Below, piece by piece: positions 25,141-37,531 of a stretch of DNA of 64,000 nt; position 1 is the first letter of the stretch; each line of letters begins with the position of its first letter. Source of the DNA: Acanthacorydalis orientalis (lineage: Eukaryota > Arthropoda > Insecta > Megaloptera > Corydalidae). Location of the stretch: assembly GCA_034766995.1 (NCBI GenBank), contig CM068315.1, positions 52,056,662-52,120,661 of the forward strand. Reading direction: 5' to 3'. The translations under genes were made by a program, and so were the position numbers. The notes under the pieces are model-generated. The model did no database searches. It was not told the DNA's origin and worked only from the letters and a program-made list of their open reading frames with translations.

Positions 25141-26209
25141 TGAATGGTGATTGTTTTGATTATGGATTTCGCCAATGTTCAGCATTCTGTTAAATATTCA
25201 CAAATGATAAGTACGCACGATAAAATAGCATTACTGTCAATTACAATGGGGATTTTTTTATGGAAATTGTAGAATCAATATTTAAAAACAATTGCCGGAA
25301 AATTATTTTTAATGCTGAGGTTTTTCAAATTTAGAAAAGTCAGCAGTTGAAAAATACATGGTATATATCGATCCTATATAAATTTAGGATGGTTTTTTTA
25401 TCACTTGTATTTTTTTTATATAATTGTATAAAAAGTAACTTAGAATAAAACAAATATTTTCAAATAGTCCTCTATTAAATATGTGTTAAAGACGATATTA
25501 TTTTAGCAACTATACTTTAAGATAACCATATTTATTCATTAAACTTATAGTTGATTCCTTCCCGTATGAAAAAAGTATTAAAAATTATTCTTAAATATAA
25601 TATAGAAATAATTTGAAATGTAAAAAGTTATTAAATAATAAAATATTTTAAAATAAATCTGAGACGATAGTTATTTACACAAATAAAATAAACCACTAAT
25701 CATTTGAATCCTCCTTAATTACCCATTGAACAAAAAATGAAGTGTATTTAAAAAAGAATAAACTTTAATAAAGTAAAAACATTTAATTTTTGTTTTGTTT
25801 GTGTATATTAATTATGCAAAATACTTTCTTCGCGATGATTAAACACTTGTTCTATTTAAACATTATAAATGATCTTCATTCTGACAAACAAAATTATTAG
25901 TATATTTCTAATTAGTGTTTGCAATTATTCATACTTTTAATTAACACTCTTTCTTATTTAAAATCCTATGAAACAAAACCATTCATTGTAGATGATATTT
26001 ATTTTACAGTATTGAAGATTTGTTTCTTTAACTAATATGTTCAGACAAATATTACAAAACAAAAATTATTACTAGTACTAGATAAGAATAAATTTTATTT
26101 TATATTTTTTATATTATTAATAATTATACCCGTTTCAATTATTTTTAATATTTAACATATAGAGTTATAAAATTACTAATAAATCGTTGAATATGTATAT
26201 TTTTATTTC

Positions 26210-26212
<3 letters not shown>

Positions 26213-26273
<61 letters not shown>
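26213..26273. repeat. (TA)n-(TG)n compound microsatellite
   Basis: A TA run is followed by a pure (TG) run of about 33 bp. Confidence 0.95.
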
Positions 26274-26274
<1 letters not shown>

Positions 26275-26848
26275 TCGTATAAGTAATTCAATAAATAAGG
26301 ATACAAATTTAAAAAAATTAAAACAAACAGGTGTGTTTATTTACTTCTTTTACTAATTACTTTATTAACACACAAATACTAAGTAAATTATTTTGTAAGT
26401 TTCTAGTTAGGATTTATGTTGAATCAAATCGGAAAAATACTTATCAATCGAAAGAAATGATAAATTAGCAACGTTAATTATTCATTACATGAATAAATAG
26501 TAAATATACTTTTTAGCTATATTTATTCTTTCGAGAAAATATTAATCATCGACAGTACTAGTAAAAAAAATACAACTCGAAATATGATTATGTAAAAAAA
26601 AATGAGAAAAACACAATACTTCTTAACAAACAATACTCCAAATATAGTATTCAAGTAAAATAACTTAATGAAGAGCATATTACGTCGACGTATCATTAAT
26701 CACGCGATGCAAATTTGTTCTTTCGTCAAATCCACAAATCACTTACAAAGTTAAAACAAGGCTGCATAACGCTACGTACGGCCGTGGAACAAAAGAAAGG
26801 AATTTAAAAGAGGAGGTCGTGAAAAATTGAAATAGTTACAATCTGCAA

Positions 26849-27004
26849 ATGTCATCAAGCGCCGCGGTACGAGGCTTTAGTCAGCGGATGGTATTCGAGG
26901 AACGGGAAACATTTTGGCGAGATCATTATTTTGTTATGTGTATACCTACAGAATTCTTTTTTTTTTACGGCGCGATACAACGAAACAATTTAAAACAAAC
27001 ATGA
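26849..27004 (+). CDS. Candidate small ORF or first coding exon (51 codons)
   Basis: ATG at 26849 in context GCAAATGTC opens a 51-residue frame starting MSSSAAVRGFSQRM, with a charged middle (FEERETFWRDHYF) and a Phe run, ending at TGA 27002-27004. The upstream 150 bp is a CpG-rich island (GTACGGCCGTGG, GCGCCGCGG), unusual here and compatible with a promoter or 5' UTR. A GTTATG inside the frame could be a weak splice donor. No family is recognised. It could be a first exon, a smORF or chance. Confidence 0.22.
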   Translation: MSSSAAVRGFSQRMVFEERETFWRDHYFVMCIPTEFFFFYGAIQRNNLKQT

Positions 27005-28275
27005 CTTTGCCCACCGTCTCTCTATATATTCGTTCGTGTATGAATAAATGTACGTTTTATATATTTTTATTTATTTTGCACAGTGTCATATTATTCGCGT
27101 GTACATGAGTGTACTCATATATTTGCAGATATGTTGAATAATAAAGATAATTATTTATGATATGAGTAAAAATGCAGTAATCCTAATAGAGAGGAAATAA
27201 GCGCTATGGAAATTATTTTTAAAAAGAGTGTTTAAATTATATATTCATTAATTATGTATGTCATATTCAGATAAAATAATTTTATTGTAAAATTTTATAA
27301 AAGTTTATTGAAAATACATATATAGGAAGAGAGAGAGACCGAAATAATTATACAAAATTTTATGCATAACATTTTTGACACAGGATATTTGTTAAATACC
27401 TATCTTATTTAAGAAAATAATTTTATATTATTTAATCAGTGTATTCAATTGAAAGAGACATTTCTATTCAAACATTTTTTTTGATCTATACTCATTAATG
27501 CAAATTATTTTTATATATCGATTGTAAAATCTTATTTTCACAGAATAGTTTTTGATATTGTGACTAAATTAACTCTAGCGAATAATTATTTTACACACTC
27601 ACAAATCACAATTATTTTCTGATCAAAAGTTTCAATCTTTTTTTATTGTTGCTTATGTGTATTTCTACAGCGATGTTTTCGTACCTAAAACGGAAAGATA
27701 AAGAAAAAATAACAGCGCAAGAAACACTAAAGTAATATAAAAATTAATCAATAATCAATTATTGAAGATATTTGATCAGAAAAAGAATGCGAATGAAAGT
27801 TAATTTATGAAAATATTATTATATGAAAACATTGATTCTATCTAAGAAATAAGTCCTGTTCTTAAAATTAATAACGTTTACAGTATGTACTTGTGAACAC
27901 ACTAATAGTAGAATATTTTTAAATATTTTCGTATATTTTTTTTCCAAAAATAATTCAAAAAATATATAAAAAAATGCACGTCATACATATTTGACTGTTT
28001 AAGAGCCTCACCCGTCCCGAATTTGGTTTTATTGCATTCAGAAAATTTTAATTAACAAAATTATTTAGTTTCATATTTTTTCGGGTTGTCCATAACCGTA
28101 GAGTCATCTCAAACAGCAGTTTAGACATAATTCATATGGTTGTTTGAAAAGATAATGTGAATTGGCCGTTTATATATAAAATATTCTAATATTGGTAGGT
28201 CTACATATTATACTACTATAGATTATTAATATAAAAGTTTAGAAAAAATGACAATGAAACCTAATATTGTTTCAG

Positions 28276-28430
28276 AAGACGCACAGAGTAGCTTTGGGAG
28301 AAACAGTTTGCCCACCGTTGTTATATACACTGGAAATTGATACTCTGTTTAGAGATACATTTGGAGAGACCAATATAAAACTAACCGTCCCCGAATACTG
28401 TTTCATTGGAATCGATGAATGTGACAATTC
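28276..28430 (+). CDS. Candidate internal exon, unidentified
   Basis: TTGTTTCAG at 28267-28275 is a good 3' splice site and GTGAAA at 28431 a possible 5' splice site. The 155 nt between them stay open in one frame (THRVALGETVCPPLLYTL, then FRDTFGETNIKLTVPEYC), with balanced composition unlike the chance ORFs around it. No neighbouring exon was identified and the protein is not recognised. A purine-rich GC block (GAGGGGGAGCGGCG) follows at about 28480-28500. Treat as an exon prediction only. Confidence 0.2.
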
Positions 28431-29032
28431 GTGAAACATCGGAAATGGAAATTTTTAACGTGCTACTTGTAGAGTGTAGAGGGGGAGCGGCGTTGCGAGG
28501 AGGTGGTCTACACGAAAAAAAATGTTTTATGGAAATCATTTTCCATATATAAAAAGACTAATATTTTAATGAAATAAAAATAATTCCACGAAATTTTCAC
28601 GTTTACTAATTATATTTTCAAATAATTATATTAAGTAATTTTGATAAAATATCACAGAATTAATTAAAAATGAAAACCAACTGATTTTCTTTTTGTCGTT
28701 GCCAACACACTATCGATTTTAATTACACATGACAGAATTTCGAAGTAAAAACTTGTGACGTAGTGCAAATTAAATTTTTTTTATGTTTATTTTAACTGGA
28801 ATTATCATTTCGAAATATATTCTCCATATATATAAAATAAATTTAATCAGATATACTTAAACAAAATAAAAAAATAATTAAACTCTAATAAACAGTTTTC
28901 ATTTCTGAATCATACAATTTTATTATCAAATTTAATAACAATTTTATTTTGATAGATTGTCCTTATTATATAATTTCTTATAATGAAAAATTTTATTTTT
29001 AAAAAATATTCTTAGAAACTATATAATTGTGT

Positions 29033-29036
<4 letters not shown>

Positions 29037-29076
<40 letters not shown>
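29037..29076. repeat. (TA)n microsatellite
   Basis: TA run of about 40 bp. Confidence 0.95.
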
Positions 29077-29083
<7 letters not shown>

Positions 29084-29549
29084 GTGTGTCTGTATGAAAT
29101 TTGTTCCTATTTAAAAAACAACTTATTATCACTATCTAAATTTGATACACGCAAGAAGATCAATAAAAAAAGTTAAAAATAAACTAGTAAATTTGAAATA
29201 CGAAAGATTGGAGATTAATCAAAAACCATTAACGTTTCAAAGATTAACTGTAAACATTTATTATATGGTTGATACGCAATCTGTATATAAATATATCTGT
29301 CCGTAGATGTTTAACTTTTTAGAACTAAAGGTTACAATAATAATGAAATACAATTTCATCAACGTGAACAACACGAACATCTGTAAAGCCATACCATGAA
29401 AATATCACAATTCTACTTTCAAAAATTTCGTAAGCAAACGGATAGACAGGAACTTTTATCTCTGTTCATTGTTTCAGAAAAACATTGTAATTTAAAAAAC
29501 TATGACATATCATATTTATACAATATATTTTAGAAATTAATATCTTGCC

Positions 29550-29556
<7 letters not shown>

Positions 29557-29621
<65 letters not shown>
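29557..29621. repeat. (TA)n microsatellite, long
   Basis: Uninterrupted TA run of about 65 bp. Confidence 0.95.
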
Positions 29622-29623
<2 letters not shown>

Positions 29624-30972
29624 TAAAACTAATATTTCAGATGATTAAAAATTGTAACAAAGAAACTTAACTCTACTGTTAGCAGACTAAGAATTTATTT
29701 ATTGGACCAGATGAAATGAAAACATTACAAAAAAAAAATAAAAAATATAAAATAAACATAACTAGTGATTATGAAAAAAAAATATTTTTATAAAAATTTG
29801 AAGAATATATGATTGTACATAAAAATATTTCTTTCATATTTTGATGTAAAAAAATAGGAATAATTTATATTTTATTCAATTTAAATTATTTTACTTTCGT
29901 GCTATTTGTACAATTCTGATATAAAATTAATAGTTTTTAACAATAAATAAATTTCTTACTTTTAATTAAATCATTCAATTTCAAAAGAACTCTCTAATAA
30001 AATAAATAAAATTATAAATTAGATACAGATATAATAAAGATATTATATATAATAAATGTAATCTAATAAATAGAGTTTGAATTACACTCCACTTGCTACA
30101 TATCTAAAATTGAATGCAATGTTAAAAATGTACATAAATAAAATGTATAGCATACTCGTAAAGTTAATAAATTGAGCTTTAGAAAAATCTATGTGATTTA
30201 AAAACTAAAAAGACTGTGTTGTTGTGTATTATTAGATTTAGATTTAATTAGTTAAACGTTGCACTCAAGTCCATCTCGAGCTTCGATACGATATTCTGAA
30301 GCTTTTTTGTGTTAAATCCGTAAGATAAAACATATTTTCACTTATATGTAATATTTTCAACTATAATTATTAATATAATTATAGTTTAATTAGAATATTA
30401 CAGTTATTAATATTATTAACTACATTTTCAATAAAGTTCTTTAAATTTATTTTTCTGATATAAAATGATTATACTGAACATTTACAAAATGAAGAAAAAA
30501 ATAAAGTGGCATTTGAAAAATAATATGAGCTTTTTGATCAATTAAAAAAAAATTAGTAAACAACTGGTCATGATGATTTTTTTATTTTTTTACAATTAAA
30601 TTTATCAAAAATCAATAACCTAAAATTGTGAGTGAATGAACAAATGTGTGGAATACGAAAATGAATATATAATTCAACATACTAATATAATTTTTCATGT
30701 AATGAAAATATAATATGTAATGGTATGAACGAGCATTATGACAAATTCAATTAACAGTTGATACTTTGATGGTTTATATAGATTTTTTAAAAAATAGCTC
30801 AACAAATCTAAAAAAATATTTTTTATTTTATGAAGGATTCTAAAACAATATTTTATCATAATACAATTTGTGAAAATTATCTTTTGTGTAGATGAAAATG
30901 AAATTCTGTGTAGAAGTATTTAAAATCATGAAACTGACAAAGTACGGAAACGTTTTCAAGCCTTATGAAACA

Positions 30973-30976
<4 letters not shown>

Positions 30977-31034
<58 letters not shown>

Positions 31035-31048
31035 ATGTGTGTGTGTGT
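30977..31048. repeat. (TA)n-(TG)n compound microsatellite
   Basis: About 44 bp of TA followed by about 28 bp of TG with one interruption. The minus-strand ORF at 30877-31086 is its translation and not a gene. Confidence 0.95.
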
Positions 31049-31234
31049 GAATACATACAAAAACGTAATACTGGAGTCGACTCCAAGTAATATATAAGAA
31101 TTTAATTAGTTCAAAGGCGCACTTTCTGTTGACGTTTAAACTGCCGTTTAAGAAGCACTCACTGATTTAATAAAATAGAAGTATCAATGTGCTAGAGGGT
31201 TGTAATTTTCCTATGAATGTTCTCAAGGTGAGTG

Positions 31235-31540
31235 ATGGCTTTCGTCGCACAATTTGTCAGTGGCGTGTGTCTATGCGCTGGATTTTGTCAGTCAGTGTTT
31301 GTGCTTGCTTACGTCACTTGGGGACACGATGACAGTATTAAACTCATAAATCACTGTACCGCTACGTTTTTCTTTCTTTATTTTCTTATTACTGAACAAA
31401 AGAACAATGCCGACTTTTTATTATTTGCGGTTGAAGATAAACTGCCAACAGCAAGCAATTTATTACGTGAAACAAAGGTTACATATTATTCTGAAATTAA
31501 TTTTTATCATTTTGTACTATATACTCCTGTAAGAACATAA
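31235..31540 (+). CDS. Unrecognised 101-codon ORF with hydrophobic N-terminus
   Basis: The frame from ATG 31235 encodes a protein whose first 50 residues are hydrophobic and Cys-containing (CLCAGFCQSVFVLAYV) and could form one or two membrane segments. A more polar tail follows. Just upstream CTCAAGGTGAGTG at 31222-31234 is a strong 5' splice-site match, with an in-frame ATG AAT GTT CTC AAG before it. The region could therefore instead be a tiny exon followed by an intron, in which case this ORF is intronic. No family is recognised. Confidence 0.15.
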   Translation: MAFVAQFVSGVCLCAGFCQSVFVLAYVTWGHDDSIKLINHCTATFFFLYFLITEQKNNADFLLFAVEDKLPTASNLLRETKVTYYSEINFYHFVLYTPVRT

Positions 31541-31681
31541 TAAAAAAATCGTTTCGGAGACAATGATATTGACGTTAAATAAGTTAGTAGCAAAAAGAAT
31601 TTTCCACTTTTTAATTACTTGAATGCAAGTACACAGATAAGTTCATACTTTAAAACTGTGTTTCTTTTATCAATAATATAC

Positions 31682-31722
31682 ATAAGTACGTATGTACATA
31701 CATACATATATACATACATATC
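31682..31722. repeat. (TACA)n / (TATG)n simple repeat
   Basis: Imperfect tetranucleotide repeat of TACA/TATG units. Confidence 0.8.
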
Positions 31723-33237
31723 TACTGAAAAAATGATGGACAAAAATACAAAAATAATAAAACAGTCTACAAACTTAAGGAAAATTCTGTGAATTACATG
31801 TTTAACTCAATCATGCATTTTTTAGTAAATGTTTGACATGTGAATATTACTTCAAAATCAATCATACAATATGATTCAATTGAGGTTATAACATTTTCAT
31901 ATCGTTGATTTGCCTAAAGCAATAATTAATATTTTAATAGTATAATTAATACGATGTATTCGCTAATTAAAAAGTTGAAATATGTTTCCAGATATCAGTT
32001 CACTGAGTTATATAGGGGGTGAATATATAATACAAACATAAGTAAATTACTAATTAATTTTCGAGTTTTGTATTCAATCGAATGTACATAAATCAAAAAT
32101 TGAGAGAATTCTACTCACATAAAAACTGAAGTAAAATAAATTGAATGCAAACAAGTTATATTTCGAGGAATATAAAAAAAAAATTCAGTACACAATTATT
32201 GAACGGTATGAAATGTCTTCGAAAGTATTACATATTGAACAAATTAAATACATTTTTTTCTGACTTGAAATTTTTTGTATTATAAATCTATGTCGTTAAC
32301 TTTGAAAATTTTCAATCCATTATGCCTTTCATAACAAAGCTGTAAGAAGACATTACAGATAACAAGCAAAAAAATATATAATCCGTACAAAAAGAATTGC
32401 ACTTTCTAAAATGATATATACCGTACAGTTTTTCTGCTGACAGACATGATTGCTAGCGTGTGAACTATTCCATCGTGAGAAAATGTATAGAAAAGTTATA
32501 CAATTTAATTGTTTATAATGTATTTAAGACAATATTTACCTCTAAATTATACATATGTAATGAAAAGTTCAGTACATTTCCATTAATTTGAATAGTATGA
32601 TTATTCGTTCGTTATTTACACAACTCTTGAAAGAGTATAACAGAAAATAGCTACAATAAATTATGAGAGATGAATTATTCTATCTTTCCTACAAAACCAG
32701 TTCTTCAGTACACACATGTTATGCTTTTATATATGCGCGTTCTTAATAATTTCAATACATGCATAAAATTAAGGCTTATACAAAAATCAAATAATATTTA
32801 ATCGATTCTTTAACATATCCGTATTAGAGTTGTAGACATTATAATATTTAAGAAATAAATTAATGATTACTTATTGATTTTTTTTGCTAAAAATTTACTT
32901 TTTCATCGAATACATTACATTCTCTATTCTAAAGATACTTTGTTTCAAAAAATATAATAATATTAAAACTATAATTAATAAATGTATCACGTGTACAGTG
33001 TTCTTATAATTACTCAACTAAATACTCTAGTTAAGCTAATAATTATACACCATCTTATACGTTTAAGTATTTAAGTAAACAGTTTTCTTCATTGATATAA
33101 AGTTATTAACAATAATCTGATTACAACATTATCCTGTTAATATTAAATGTATGTTGATGTTCATTCTTAGGAAAATCGTTTATGTTCACCAAATTATTAA
33201 TAAGTTTTATCATAAGATATAAAGACATCTACTTACC

Positions 33238-33250
33238 CACCCACACACAC

Positions 33251-33289
<39 letters not shown>
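33238..33289. repeat. (CA)n-(TA)n microsatellite
   Basis: CCCACCCACACACACA passes into a pure TA run. Confidence 0.95.
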
Positions 33290-33291
<2 letters not shown>

Positions 33292-34016
33292 TTTCATTTA
33301 TTGGACATTCAGTTGTGTTATCTTAAAACTTCATTGATCGTTAGTAATAAAGTAGTCTAAAAATATATTCCAGAAAAAATTATCTCTCATAACAAATAAA
33401 AAATTACTTTTATTCAGTATTACTTCAATAGTGACAGATTTCAAATTATTTTTTTTGAAAGTAATTAATCAAAATATGTTTTAACTTTATGTATATATAT
33501 ATATATATGAAACTGATAAATTACTTTTAAATAATCAATTCATGAAAAGTAAAATAAATTGCGCATTAACTGAATATTGATCATTTTTATGGCATATAAC
33601 TGATCGGATATACAAAACTAATTTAATTATGAAAGACACAAAAACTCAAACGTTTTTTTCACAACTGATTAAGTCTAATTTAAAAATATGCTCAATTGGA
33701 AATTCTTTTTTTATAATTTGAACAGAACTTTTTTAATAAATTCGTATATACTTTAATGCTTTTCATTCTTGAAACACACCAGCATAACATTGCTATAAGT
33801 GTATACGAGTATATCTCAAAATTGATTTCAATATAATTATCATAGTGAAAAGATTATTAAAATTATATTCTGGTATTTGAGAAAATTTATTACTGTAACC
33901 GTTAACAATCTGAATTAGTGGATTAATTGACGAATATAGTCATCATTTTCGTGAATTTTTAATAATATCTATCAAGAATAGAAATTATTATGTACGTTTC
34001 TAAGATTTTTCGTTAA

Positions 34017-34019
<3 letters not shown>

Positions 34020-34068
<49 letters not shown>

Positions 34069-34166
34069 GTACATATTCTTTTAGAATAAAAAAATGTAAT
34101 TTTTTCTACATAATATATATATATATATATATAACTACTTTCAAAAAAATTAATTTAATTAATTTT

Positions 34167-34217
<51 letters not shown>

Positions 34218-34230
34218 TATGTATATCAGA
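34020..34230. repeat. Cluster of three (TA)n arrays
   Basis: TA runs at about 34020-34063, 34113-34133 and 34170-34230 are separated by unique AT-rich spacers. One spacer contains the block that recurs at 36.1 kb. Confidence 0.95.
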
Positions 34231-34521
34231 TATTTTTAAATGAAGTTAATTGCTGCTTTAAAACTAATTTGACTAACATTTTAAAAAATTCAACTCATAT
34301 TAAATGATGTAATTACAGTTTTTTATAATTTTCCAATTAAATGGCTACGAATATGAATTGTAATATTTTATAACATATAAAACTTCTTACTTTTGTATAA
34401 AATATTAGTATAAATCCTTAATCAGTTTAAAATACAATGAAAAAAACGTACATAATAATTTTTTGTGATTAAAGAAGAATTATCTATTTTATAGGAAATG
34501 TATTAACAAGAATTAAAGTAT

Positions 34522-34527
<6 letters not shown>

Positions 34528-34566
<39 letters not shown>
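34528..34566. repeat. (TA)n microsatellite
   Basis: Pure TA run. Confidence 0.95.
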
Positions 34567-34569
<3 letters not shown>

Positions 34570-35008
34570 TAATACATTGTATAAATAACCATTGATAAAT
34601 TGTAAAAAAAAACTGAATATATAGAAATCGATAATCGTTAAAAAGTATGCTAGGAAATCTACTTCTCTCAAATTAATTTCCTCTTAAACTAGAAAACTTA
34701 TGATACAATATAATAAATGTCAATGATCTCTTGTAACTTGTAAATGACCTTATTTTTCCGGATGCAGCTACACATACACTTTTATAATCTGATCTTGGAC
34801 CGTTAGAATACTTTCACTTTGTTCTATAACAGTGTATATATGTACTCGTATTTTAACAACGAATACGATTGTTTGTATAATAAGTCTATAAATAAAACTG
34901 AATTAACTTACGGTCTGCAGAATTGTTGACGAAAATCAATGATCGGAAATAAACTATTTGTTTACCTGAAAAAAAAACAATTCGTTAATAAAATATATAT
35001 TTTTCATC

Positions 35009-35011
<3 letters not shown>

Positions 35012-35044
<33 letters not shown>

Positions 35045-35057
35045 ATATATATATGGT
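35012..35057. repeat. (TA)n array ending in a palindrome
   Basis: A TA run ends in TACCATATATATATGGTA, an 18-bp perfect palindrome. It lies at the 3' side of the SINE that extends leftward from 35.39 kb. Confidence 0.9.
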
Positions 35058-35059
35058 AC

Positions 35060-35392
35060 AAAGAATGAAAACGGTCGAAAAATATACCAACTGAATTTTA
35101 AAATATGTGGAACTTAACTGTACAAGAACAGAACATCCCTATAAATAAGTATAAATGAAGATCGTTGCACAGGAATAACAAGACATCACCCCAGTACAAA
35201 AAGTATGATCTCCTTTACAACGTATAAGACCTATCTGTAGAAACAAGTGATTTTCTTAAAAATAACAAAGAGTACTTTTCTTGCAGATTACGTCTGGGAC
35301 CGGGAGACCTGCTCTACAGACTAATTTTTTTTTATTTTCTTATGAAAAAGATTCATATACACGACCGCTGAACTAACAGCTTAGCTATTTTT
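35060..35392 (-). mobile_element. tRNA-derived SINE, nearly full length
   Basis: Read on the minus strand, TAGTTCAGCGG (plus 35365-35375) is a perfect eukaryotic tRNA A box. Further on, GGTCTCCCGGTCCC (plus about 35295-35308) looks like the 3' half of a B-box/T-arm, with the TTCGAAT core lost. Between them lies an A-rich insertion of about 50 nt. The unique body runs left for about 230 nt and stops at the (TA)n array at 35012-35057. The head-body-simple-repeat arrangement fits a SINE. Its body shares nothing obvious with the other SINE heads in the window. Confidence 0.5.
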
Positions 35393-35654
35393 GTATCTTT
35401 GTTATATCATAGAATTGACGTTTTTCTCAAGGGATCATTATTTTATTGAAACAAACGTTACTGAATAATTTAAAATGAAATATAAAAAATATATATACAG
35501 TATATACATACAAACACATGTACTCATATCATTTTAACATTACTAAAGAAGATATATTCTCATTTGATAGATTATTTTTATAATTAAATGAAATATAAAT
35601 GACAACTAAAATTTTTTATAATCTTCAAATATATTTTAATGAATTTTCATCTTA

Positions 35655-35658
<4 letters not shown>

Positions 35659-35693
<35 letters not shown>
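35659..35693. repeat. (TA)n microsatellite
   Basis: Pure TA run of about 35 bp. The ORF at 35639-35872 is a read-through. Confidence 0.95.
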
Positions 35694-35696
<3 letters not shown>

Positions 35697-36276
35697 TTTG
35701 TTCATTTTTTATGGATTTTATAAACACCAAAACATTTTACACACTTGTAAAAGTCACAAATTTATATTTGCATAATTATATTTATATAGCACTTTATTTA
35801 CATGTATATTTATTTTCAATAAACAATATTTCACAAAACCAAATACATATAATAATATATGGTTTATTTTAATAAATTGAATAATTCATCGAAGAAAATA
35901 TTGTTTAGTTTTGATTACAAATACGCTTATATTATTTGGTGGAAACTATTAAAATTATACCAAAGAGAGTTAATGGCTATTATTAAAATTTAAAAAAAAT
36001 GAAATATGTATATTATTCGATAAGATGATTAAATCAGATCTCAAATCAATACAATCTAATTAAATCTGACTTGATTTTTAAGAAGAGAATAAAGAAAAAT
36101 TAAATCCCAGGATAAATTCCTTTACAATAAAAAATGTAATTTTTTCTACATCCTTGTATATGAATAATGAAATAATGTTGAAATGATATGTCGACAAACA
36201 TAATCAGTAACATTAAACACGAGTTTTATATTACTCTTACGAAATACAATATTACACGAACTCATAACCTATCAAA

Positions 36277-36420
36277 ATGACTTCAGATCAAACGTTTCTG
36301 CTTTCGATCTATTTACTCAGACCTCGGAGGCAAGTAATTGGAAACCAGAAAACGTGTTATAGGATCCCGTCGTTATCTAACGTTTGTCGTGCGTGCATCG
36401 TTTTCTTGCCAATTGATTAA
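36277..36420 (+). CDS. Candidate small ORF in a GC-richer patch
   Basis: ATG in context TCAAAATGAC opens a 47-residue frame ending in ATTGATTAA. It is basic and Leu-rich with two Cys (SNVCRACIVF). The patch 36240-36480 is less A+T-rich than the background. No family is recognised, and no signal beyond composition and initiation context supports it. Confidence 0.12.
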   Translation: MTSDQTFLLSIYLLRPRRQVIGNQKTCYRIPSLSNVCRACIVFLPID

Positions 36421-37429
36421 GATTCTTGTTAGGATATACACTACCAAAACTCATCGCTTTTTCCGATAACATGCGATCGAATGAAACATTTCAATTATCA
36501 GCAAACAGTGAACTCCTTCAAAGCGTATTAAATTTGACAAAAATACACATATAAAAAAACATTTAGAAAAGAATAGTGAAAAATAAAAACAAAAATAATA
36601 AAGAAAACAGATAATAATACATATCATCTATGTTTATGTCTTTTTTAAAAAAAGTTATTATATATTAAGAGACATTTATCTTACATACACATTTCAAAAC
36701 AAATTATTATTACAGTTTTTATTGTTTTCATATTTCGTCGGATATTTGATTTAATACTCTGAAAATACAATCCGTCTTAAGAACATACAGAAAATATTCT
36801 TTTTGTTGTGTCCTATGCTTAAAAGGTTGCGAAGACTTATGTGAAAGACAATAAAAAAATTTAATCGATTATTTAATTACATTTGTAGTTTGATTTAATG
36901 TTTACAAAAATGTTCAACTTAGTTGAAATCTAAAAAAATATATTAGATAATTTTTAATAGAACTGACGTTGAGTATATTCCATTATTAAGAAGTTTCCAC
37001 ATTAGATTTTTTTTGTGTAATTACTTTTAATTAACGTTCGAAAGTAGTAATGAGTTAATCCTACTTTACTCATTTACTTTACTCATACTATAAACAAAAT
37101 TTTTAATAGTAATATTTCTTCTCGGATTAAAAATATCTAGTATACACTAAACTTTATGTAACGTGCTTATATTAAAAAAGAGAAGAATTTTTCTTTATTG
37201 GTGTCTTCTGTAAGGTTAACAAGGTCTAAGTTCATTAAATACTAGTATGTAGCCCGTCAAAATTGAGGGGAAAATAGGCAGAAAAAACTTTTTGTTGGTT
37301 TTTACAACATAATATATTTAAATATAAAAAATACTTAAGAACGAAACTTTATGAATATATTTGAAACCTATGAGCTGACAAAGCAAACATTTTTTGTCAG
37401 CATAGATTTTGTGTGCAAAAAATGTGGGT

Positions 37430-37490
<61 letters not shown>
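37430..37490. repeat. (TA)n array beside the piggyBac left end
   Basis: TA run of about 60 bp with one T insertion, ending about 40 bp left of the piggyBac TTAA site. Confidence 0.95.
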
Positions 37491-37493
<3 letters not shown>

Positions 37494-37531
37494 GTATCAT
37501 TATAAATTGTATAATTATAATTTTATATTAA

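Larger units (their letters stand above)
22965..37531. other. AT-rich spacer with scattered islands and TA arrays
   Basis: About 14.5 kb with no recognised gene. It contains the low-confidence candidates, microsatellites and SINE listed separately. Small perfect stems occur at 23987-24006 (GATCGATC repeated on both sides of ACCT), 30359-30386 (AACTATAATTA arms) and 37374-37401 (GCTGACAAA arms). An AAAAATGTAATTTTTTCTAC block occurs both at about 34084-34111 and about 36124-36151. Confidence 0.55.

Noticed and set aside
30877..31086. 69-codon ORF with His-Thr and Ile-Tyr runs
   Set aside because: Translation of a (TA)n-(TG)n microsatellite.
37528..37531. Using the TTAA motif alone to call piggyBac elsewhere
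   Set aside because: TTAA is very frequent in this A+T-rich DNA; only sites also followed by CCC-type ends with a matching inverted end and transposase remains were accepted.
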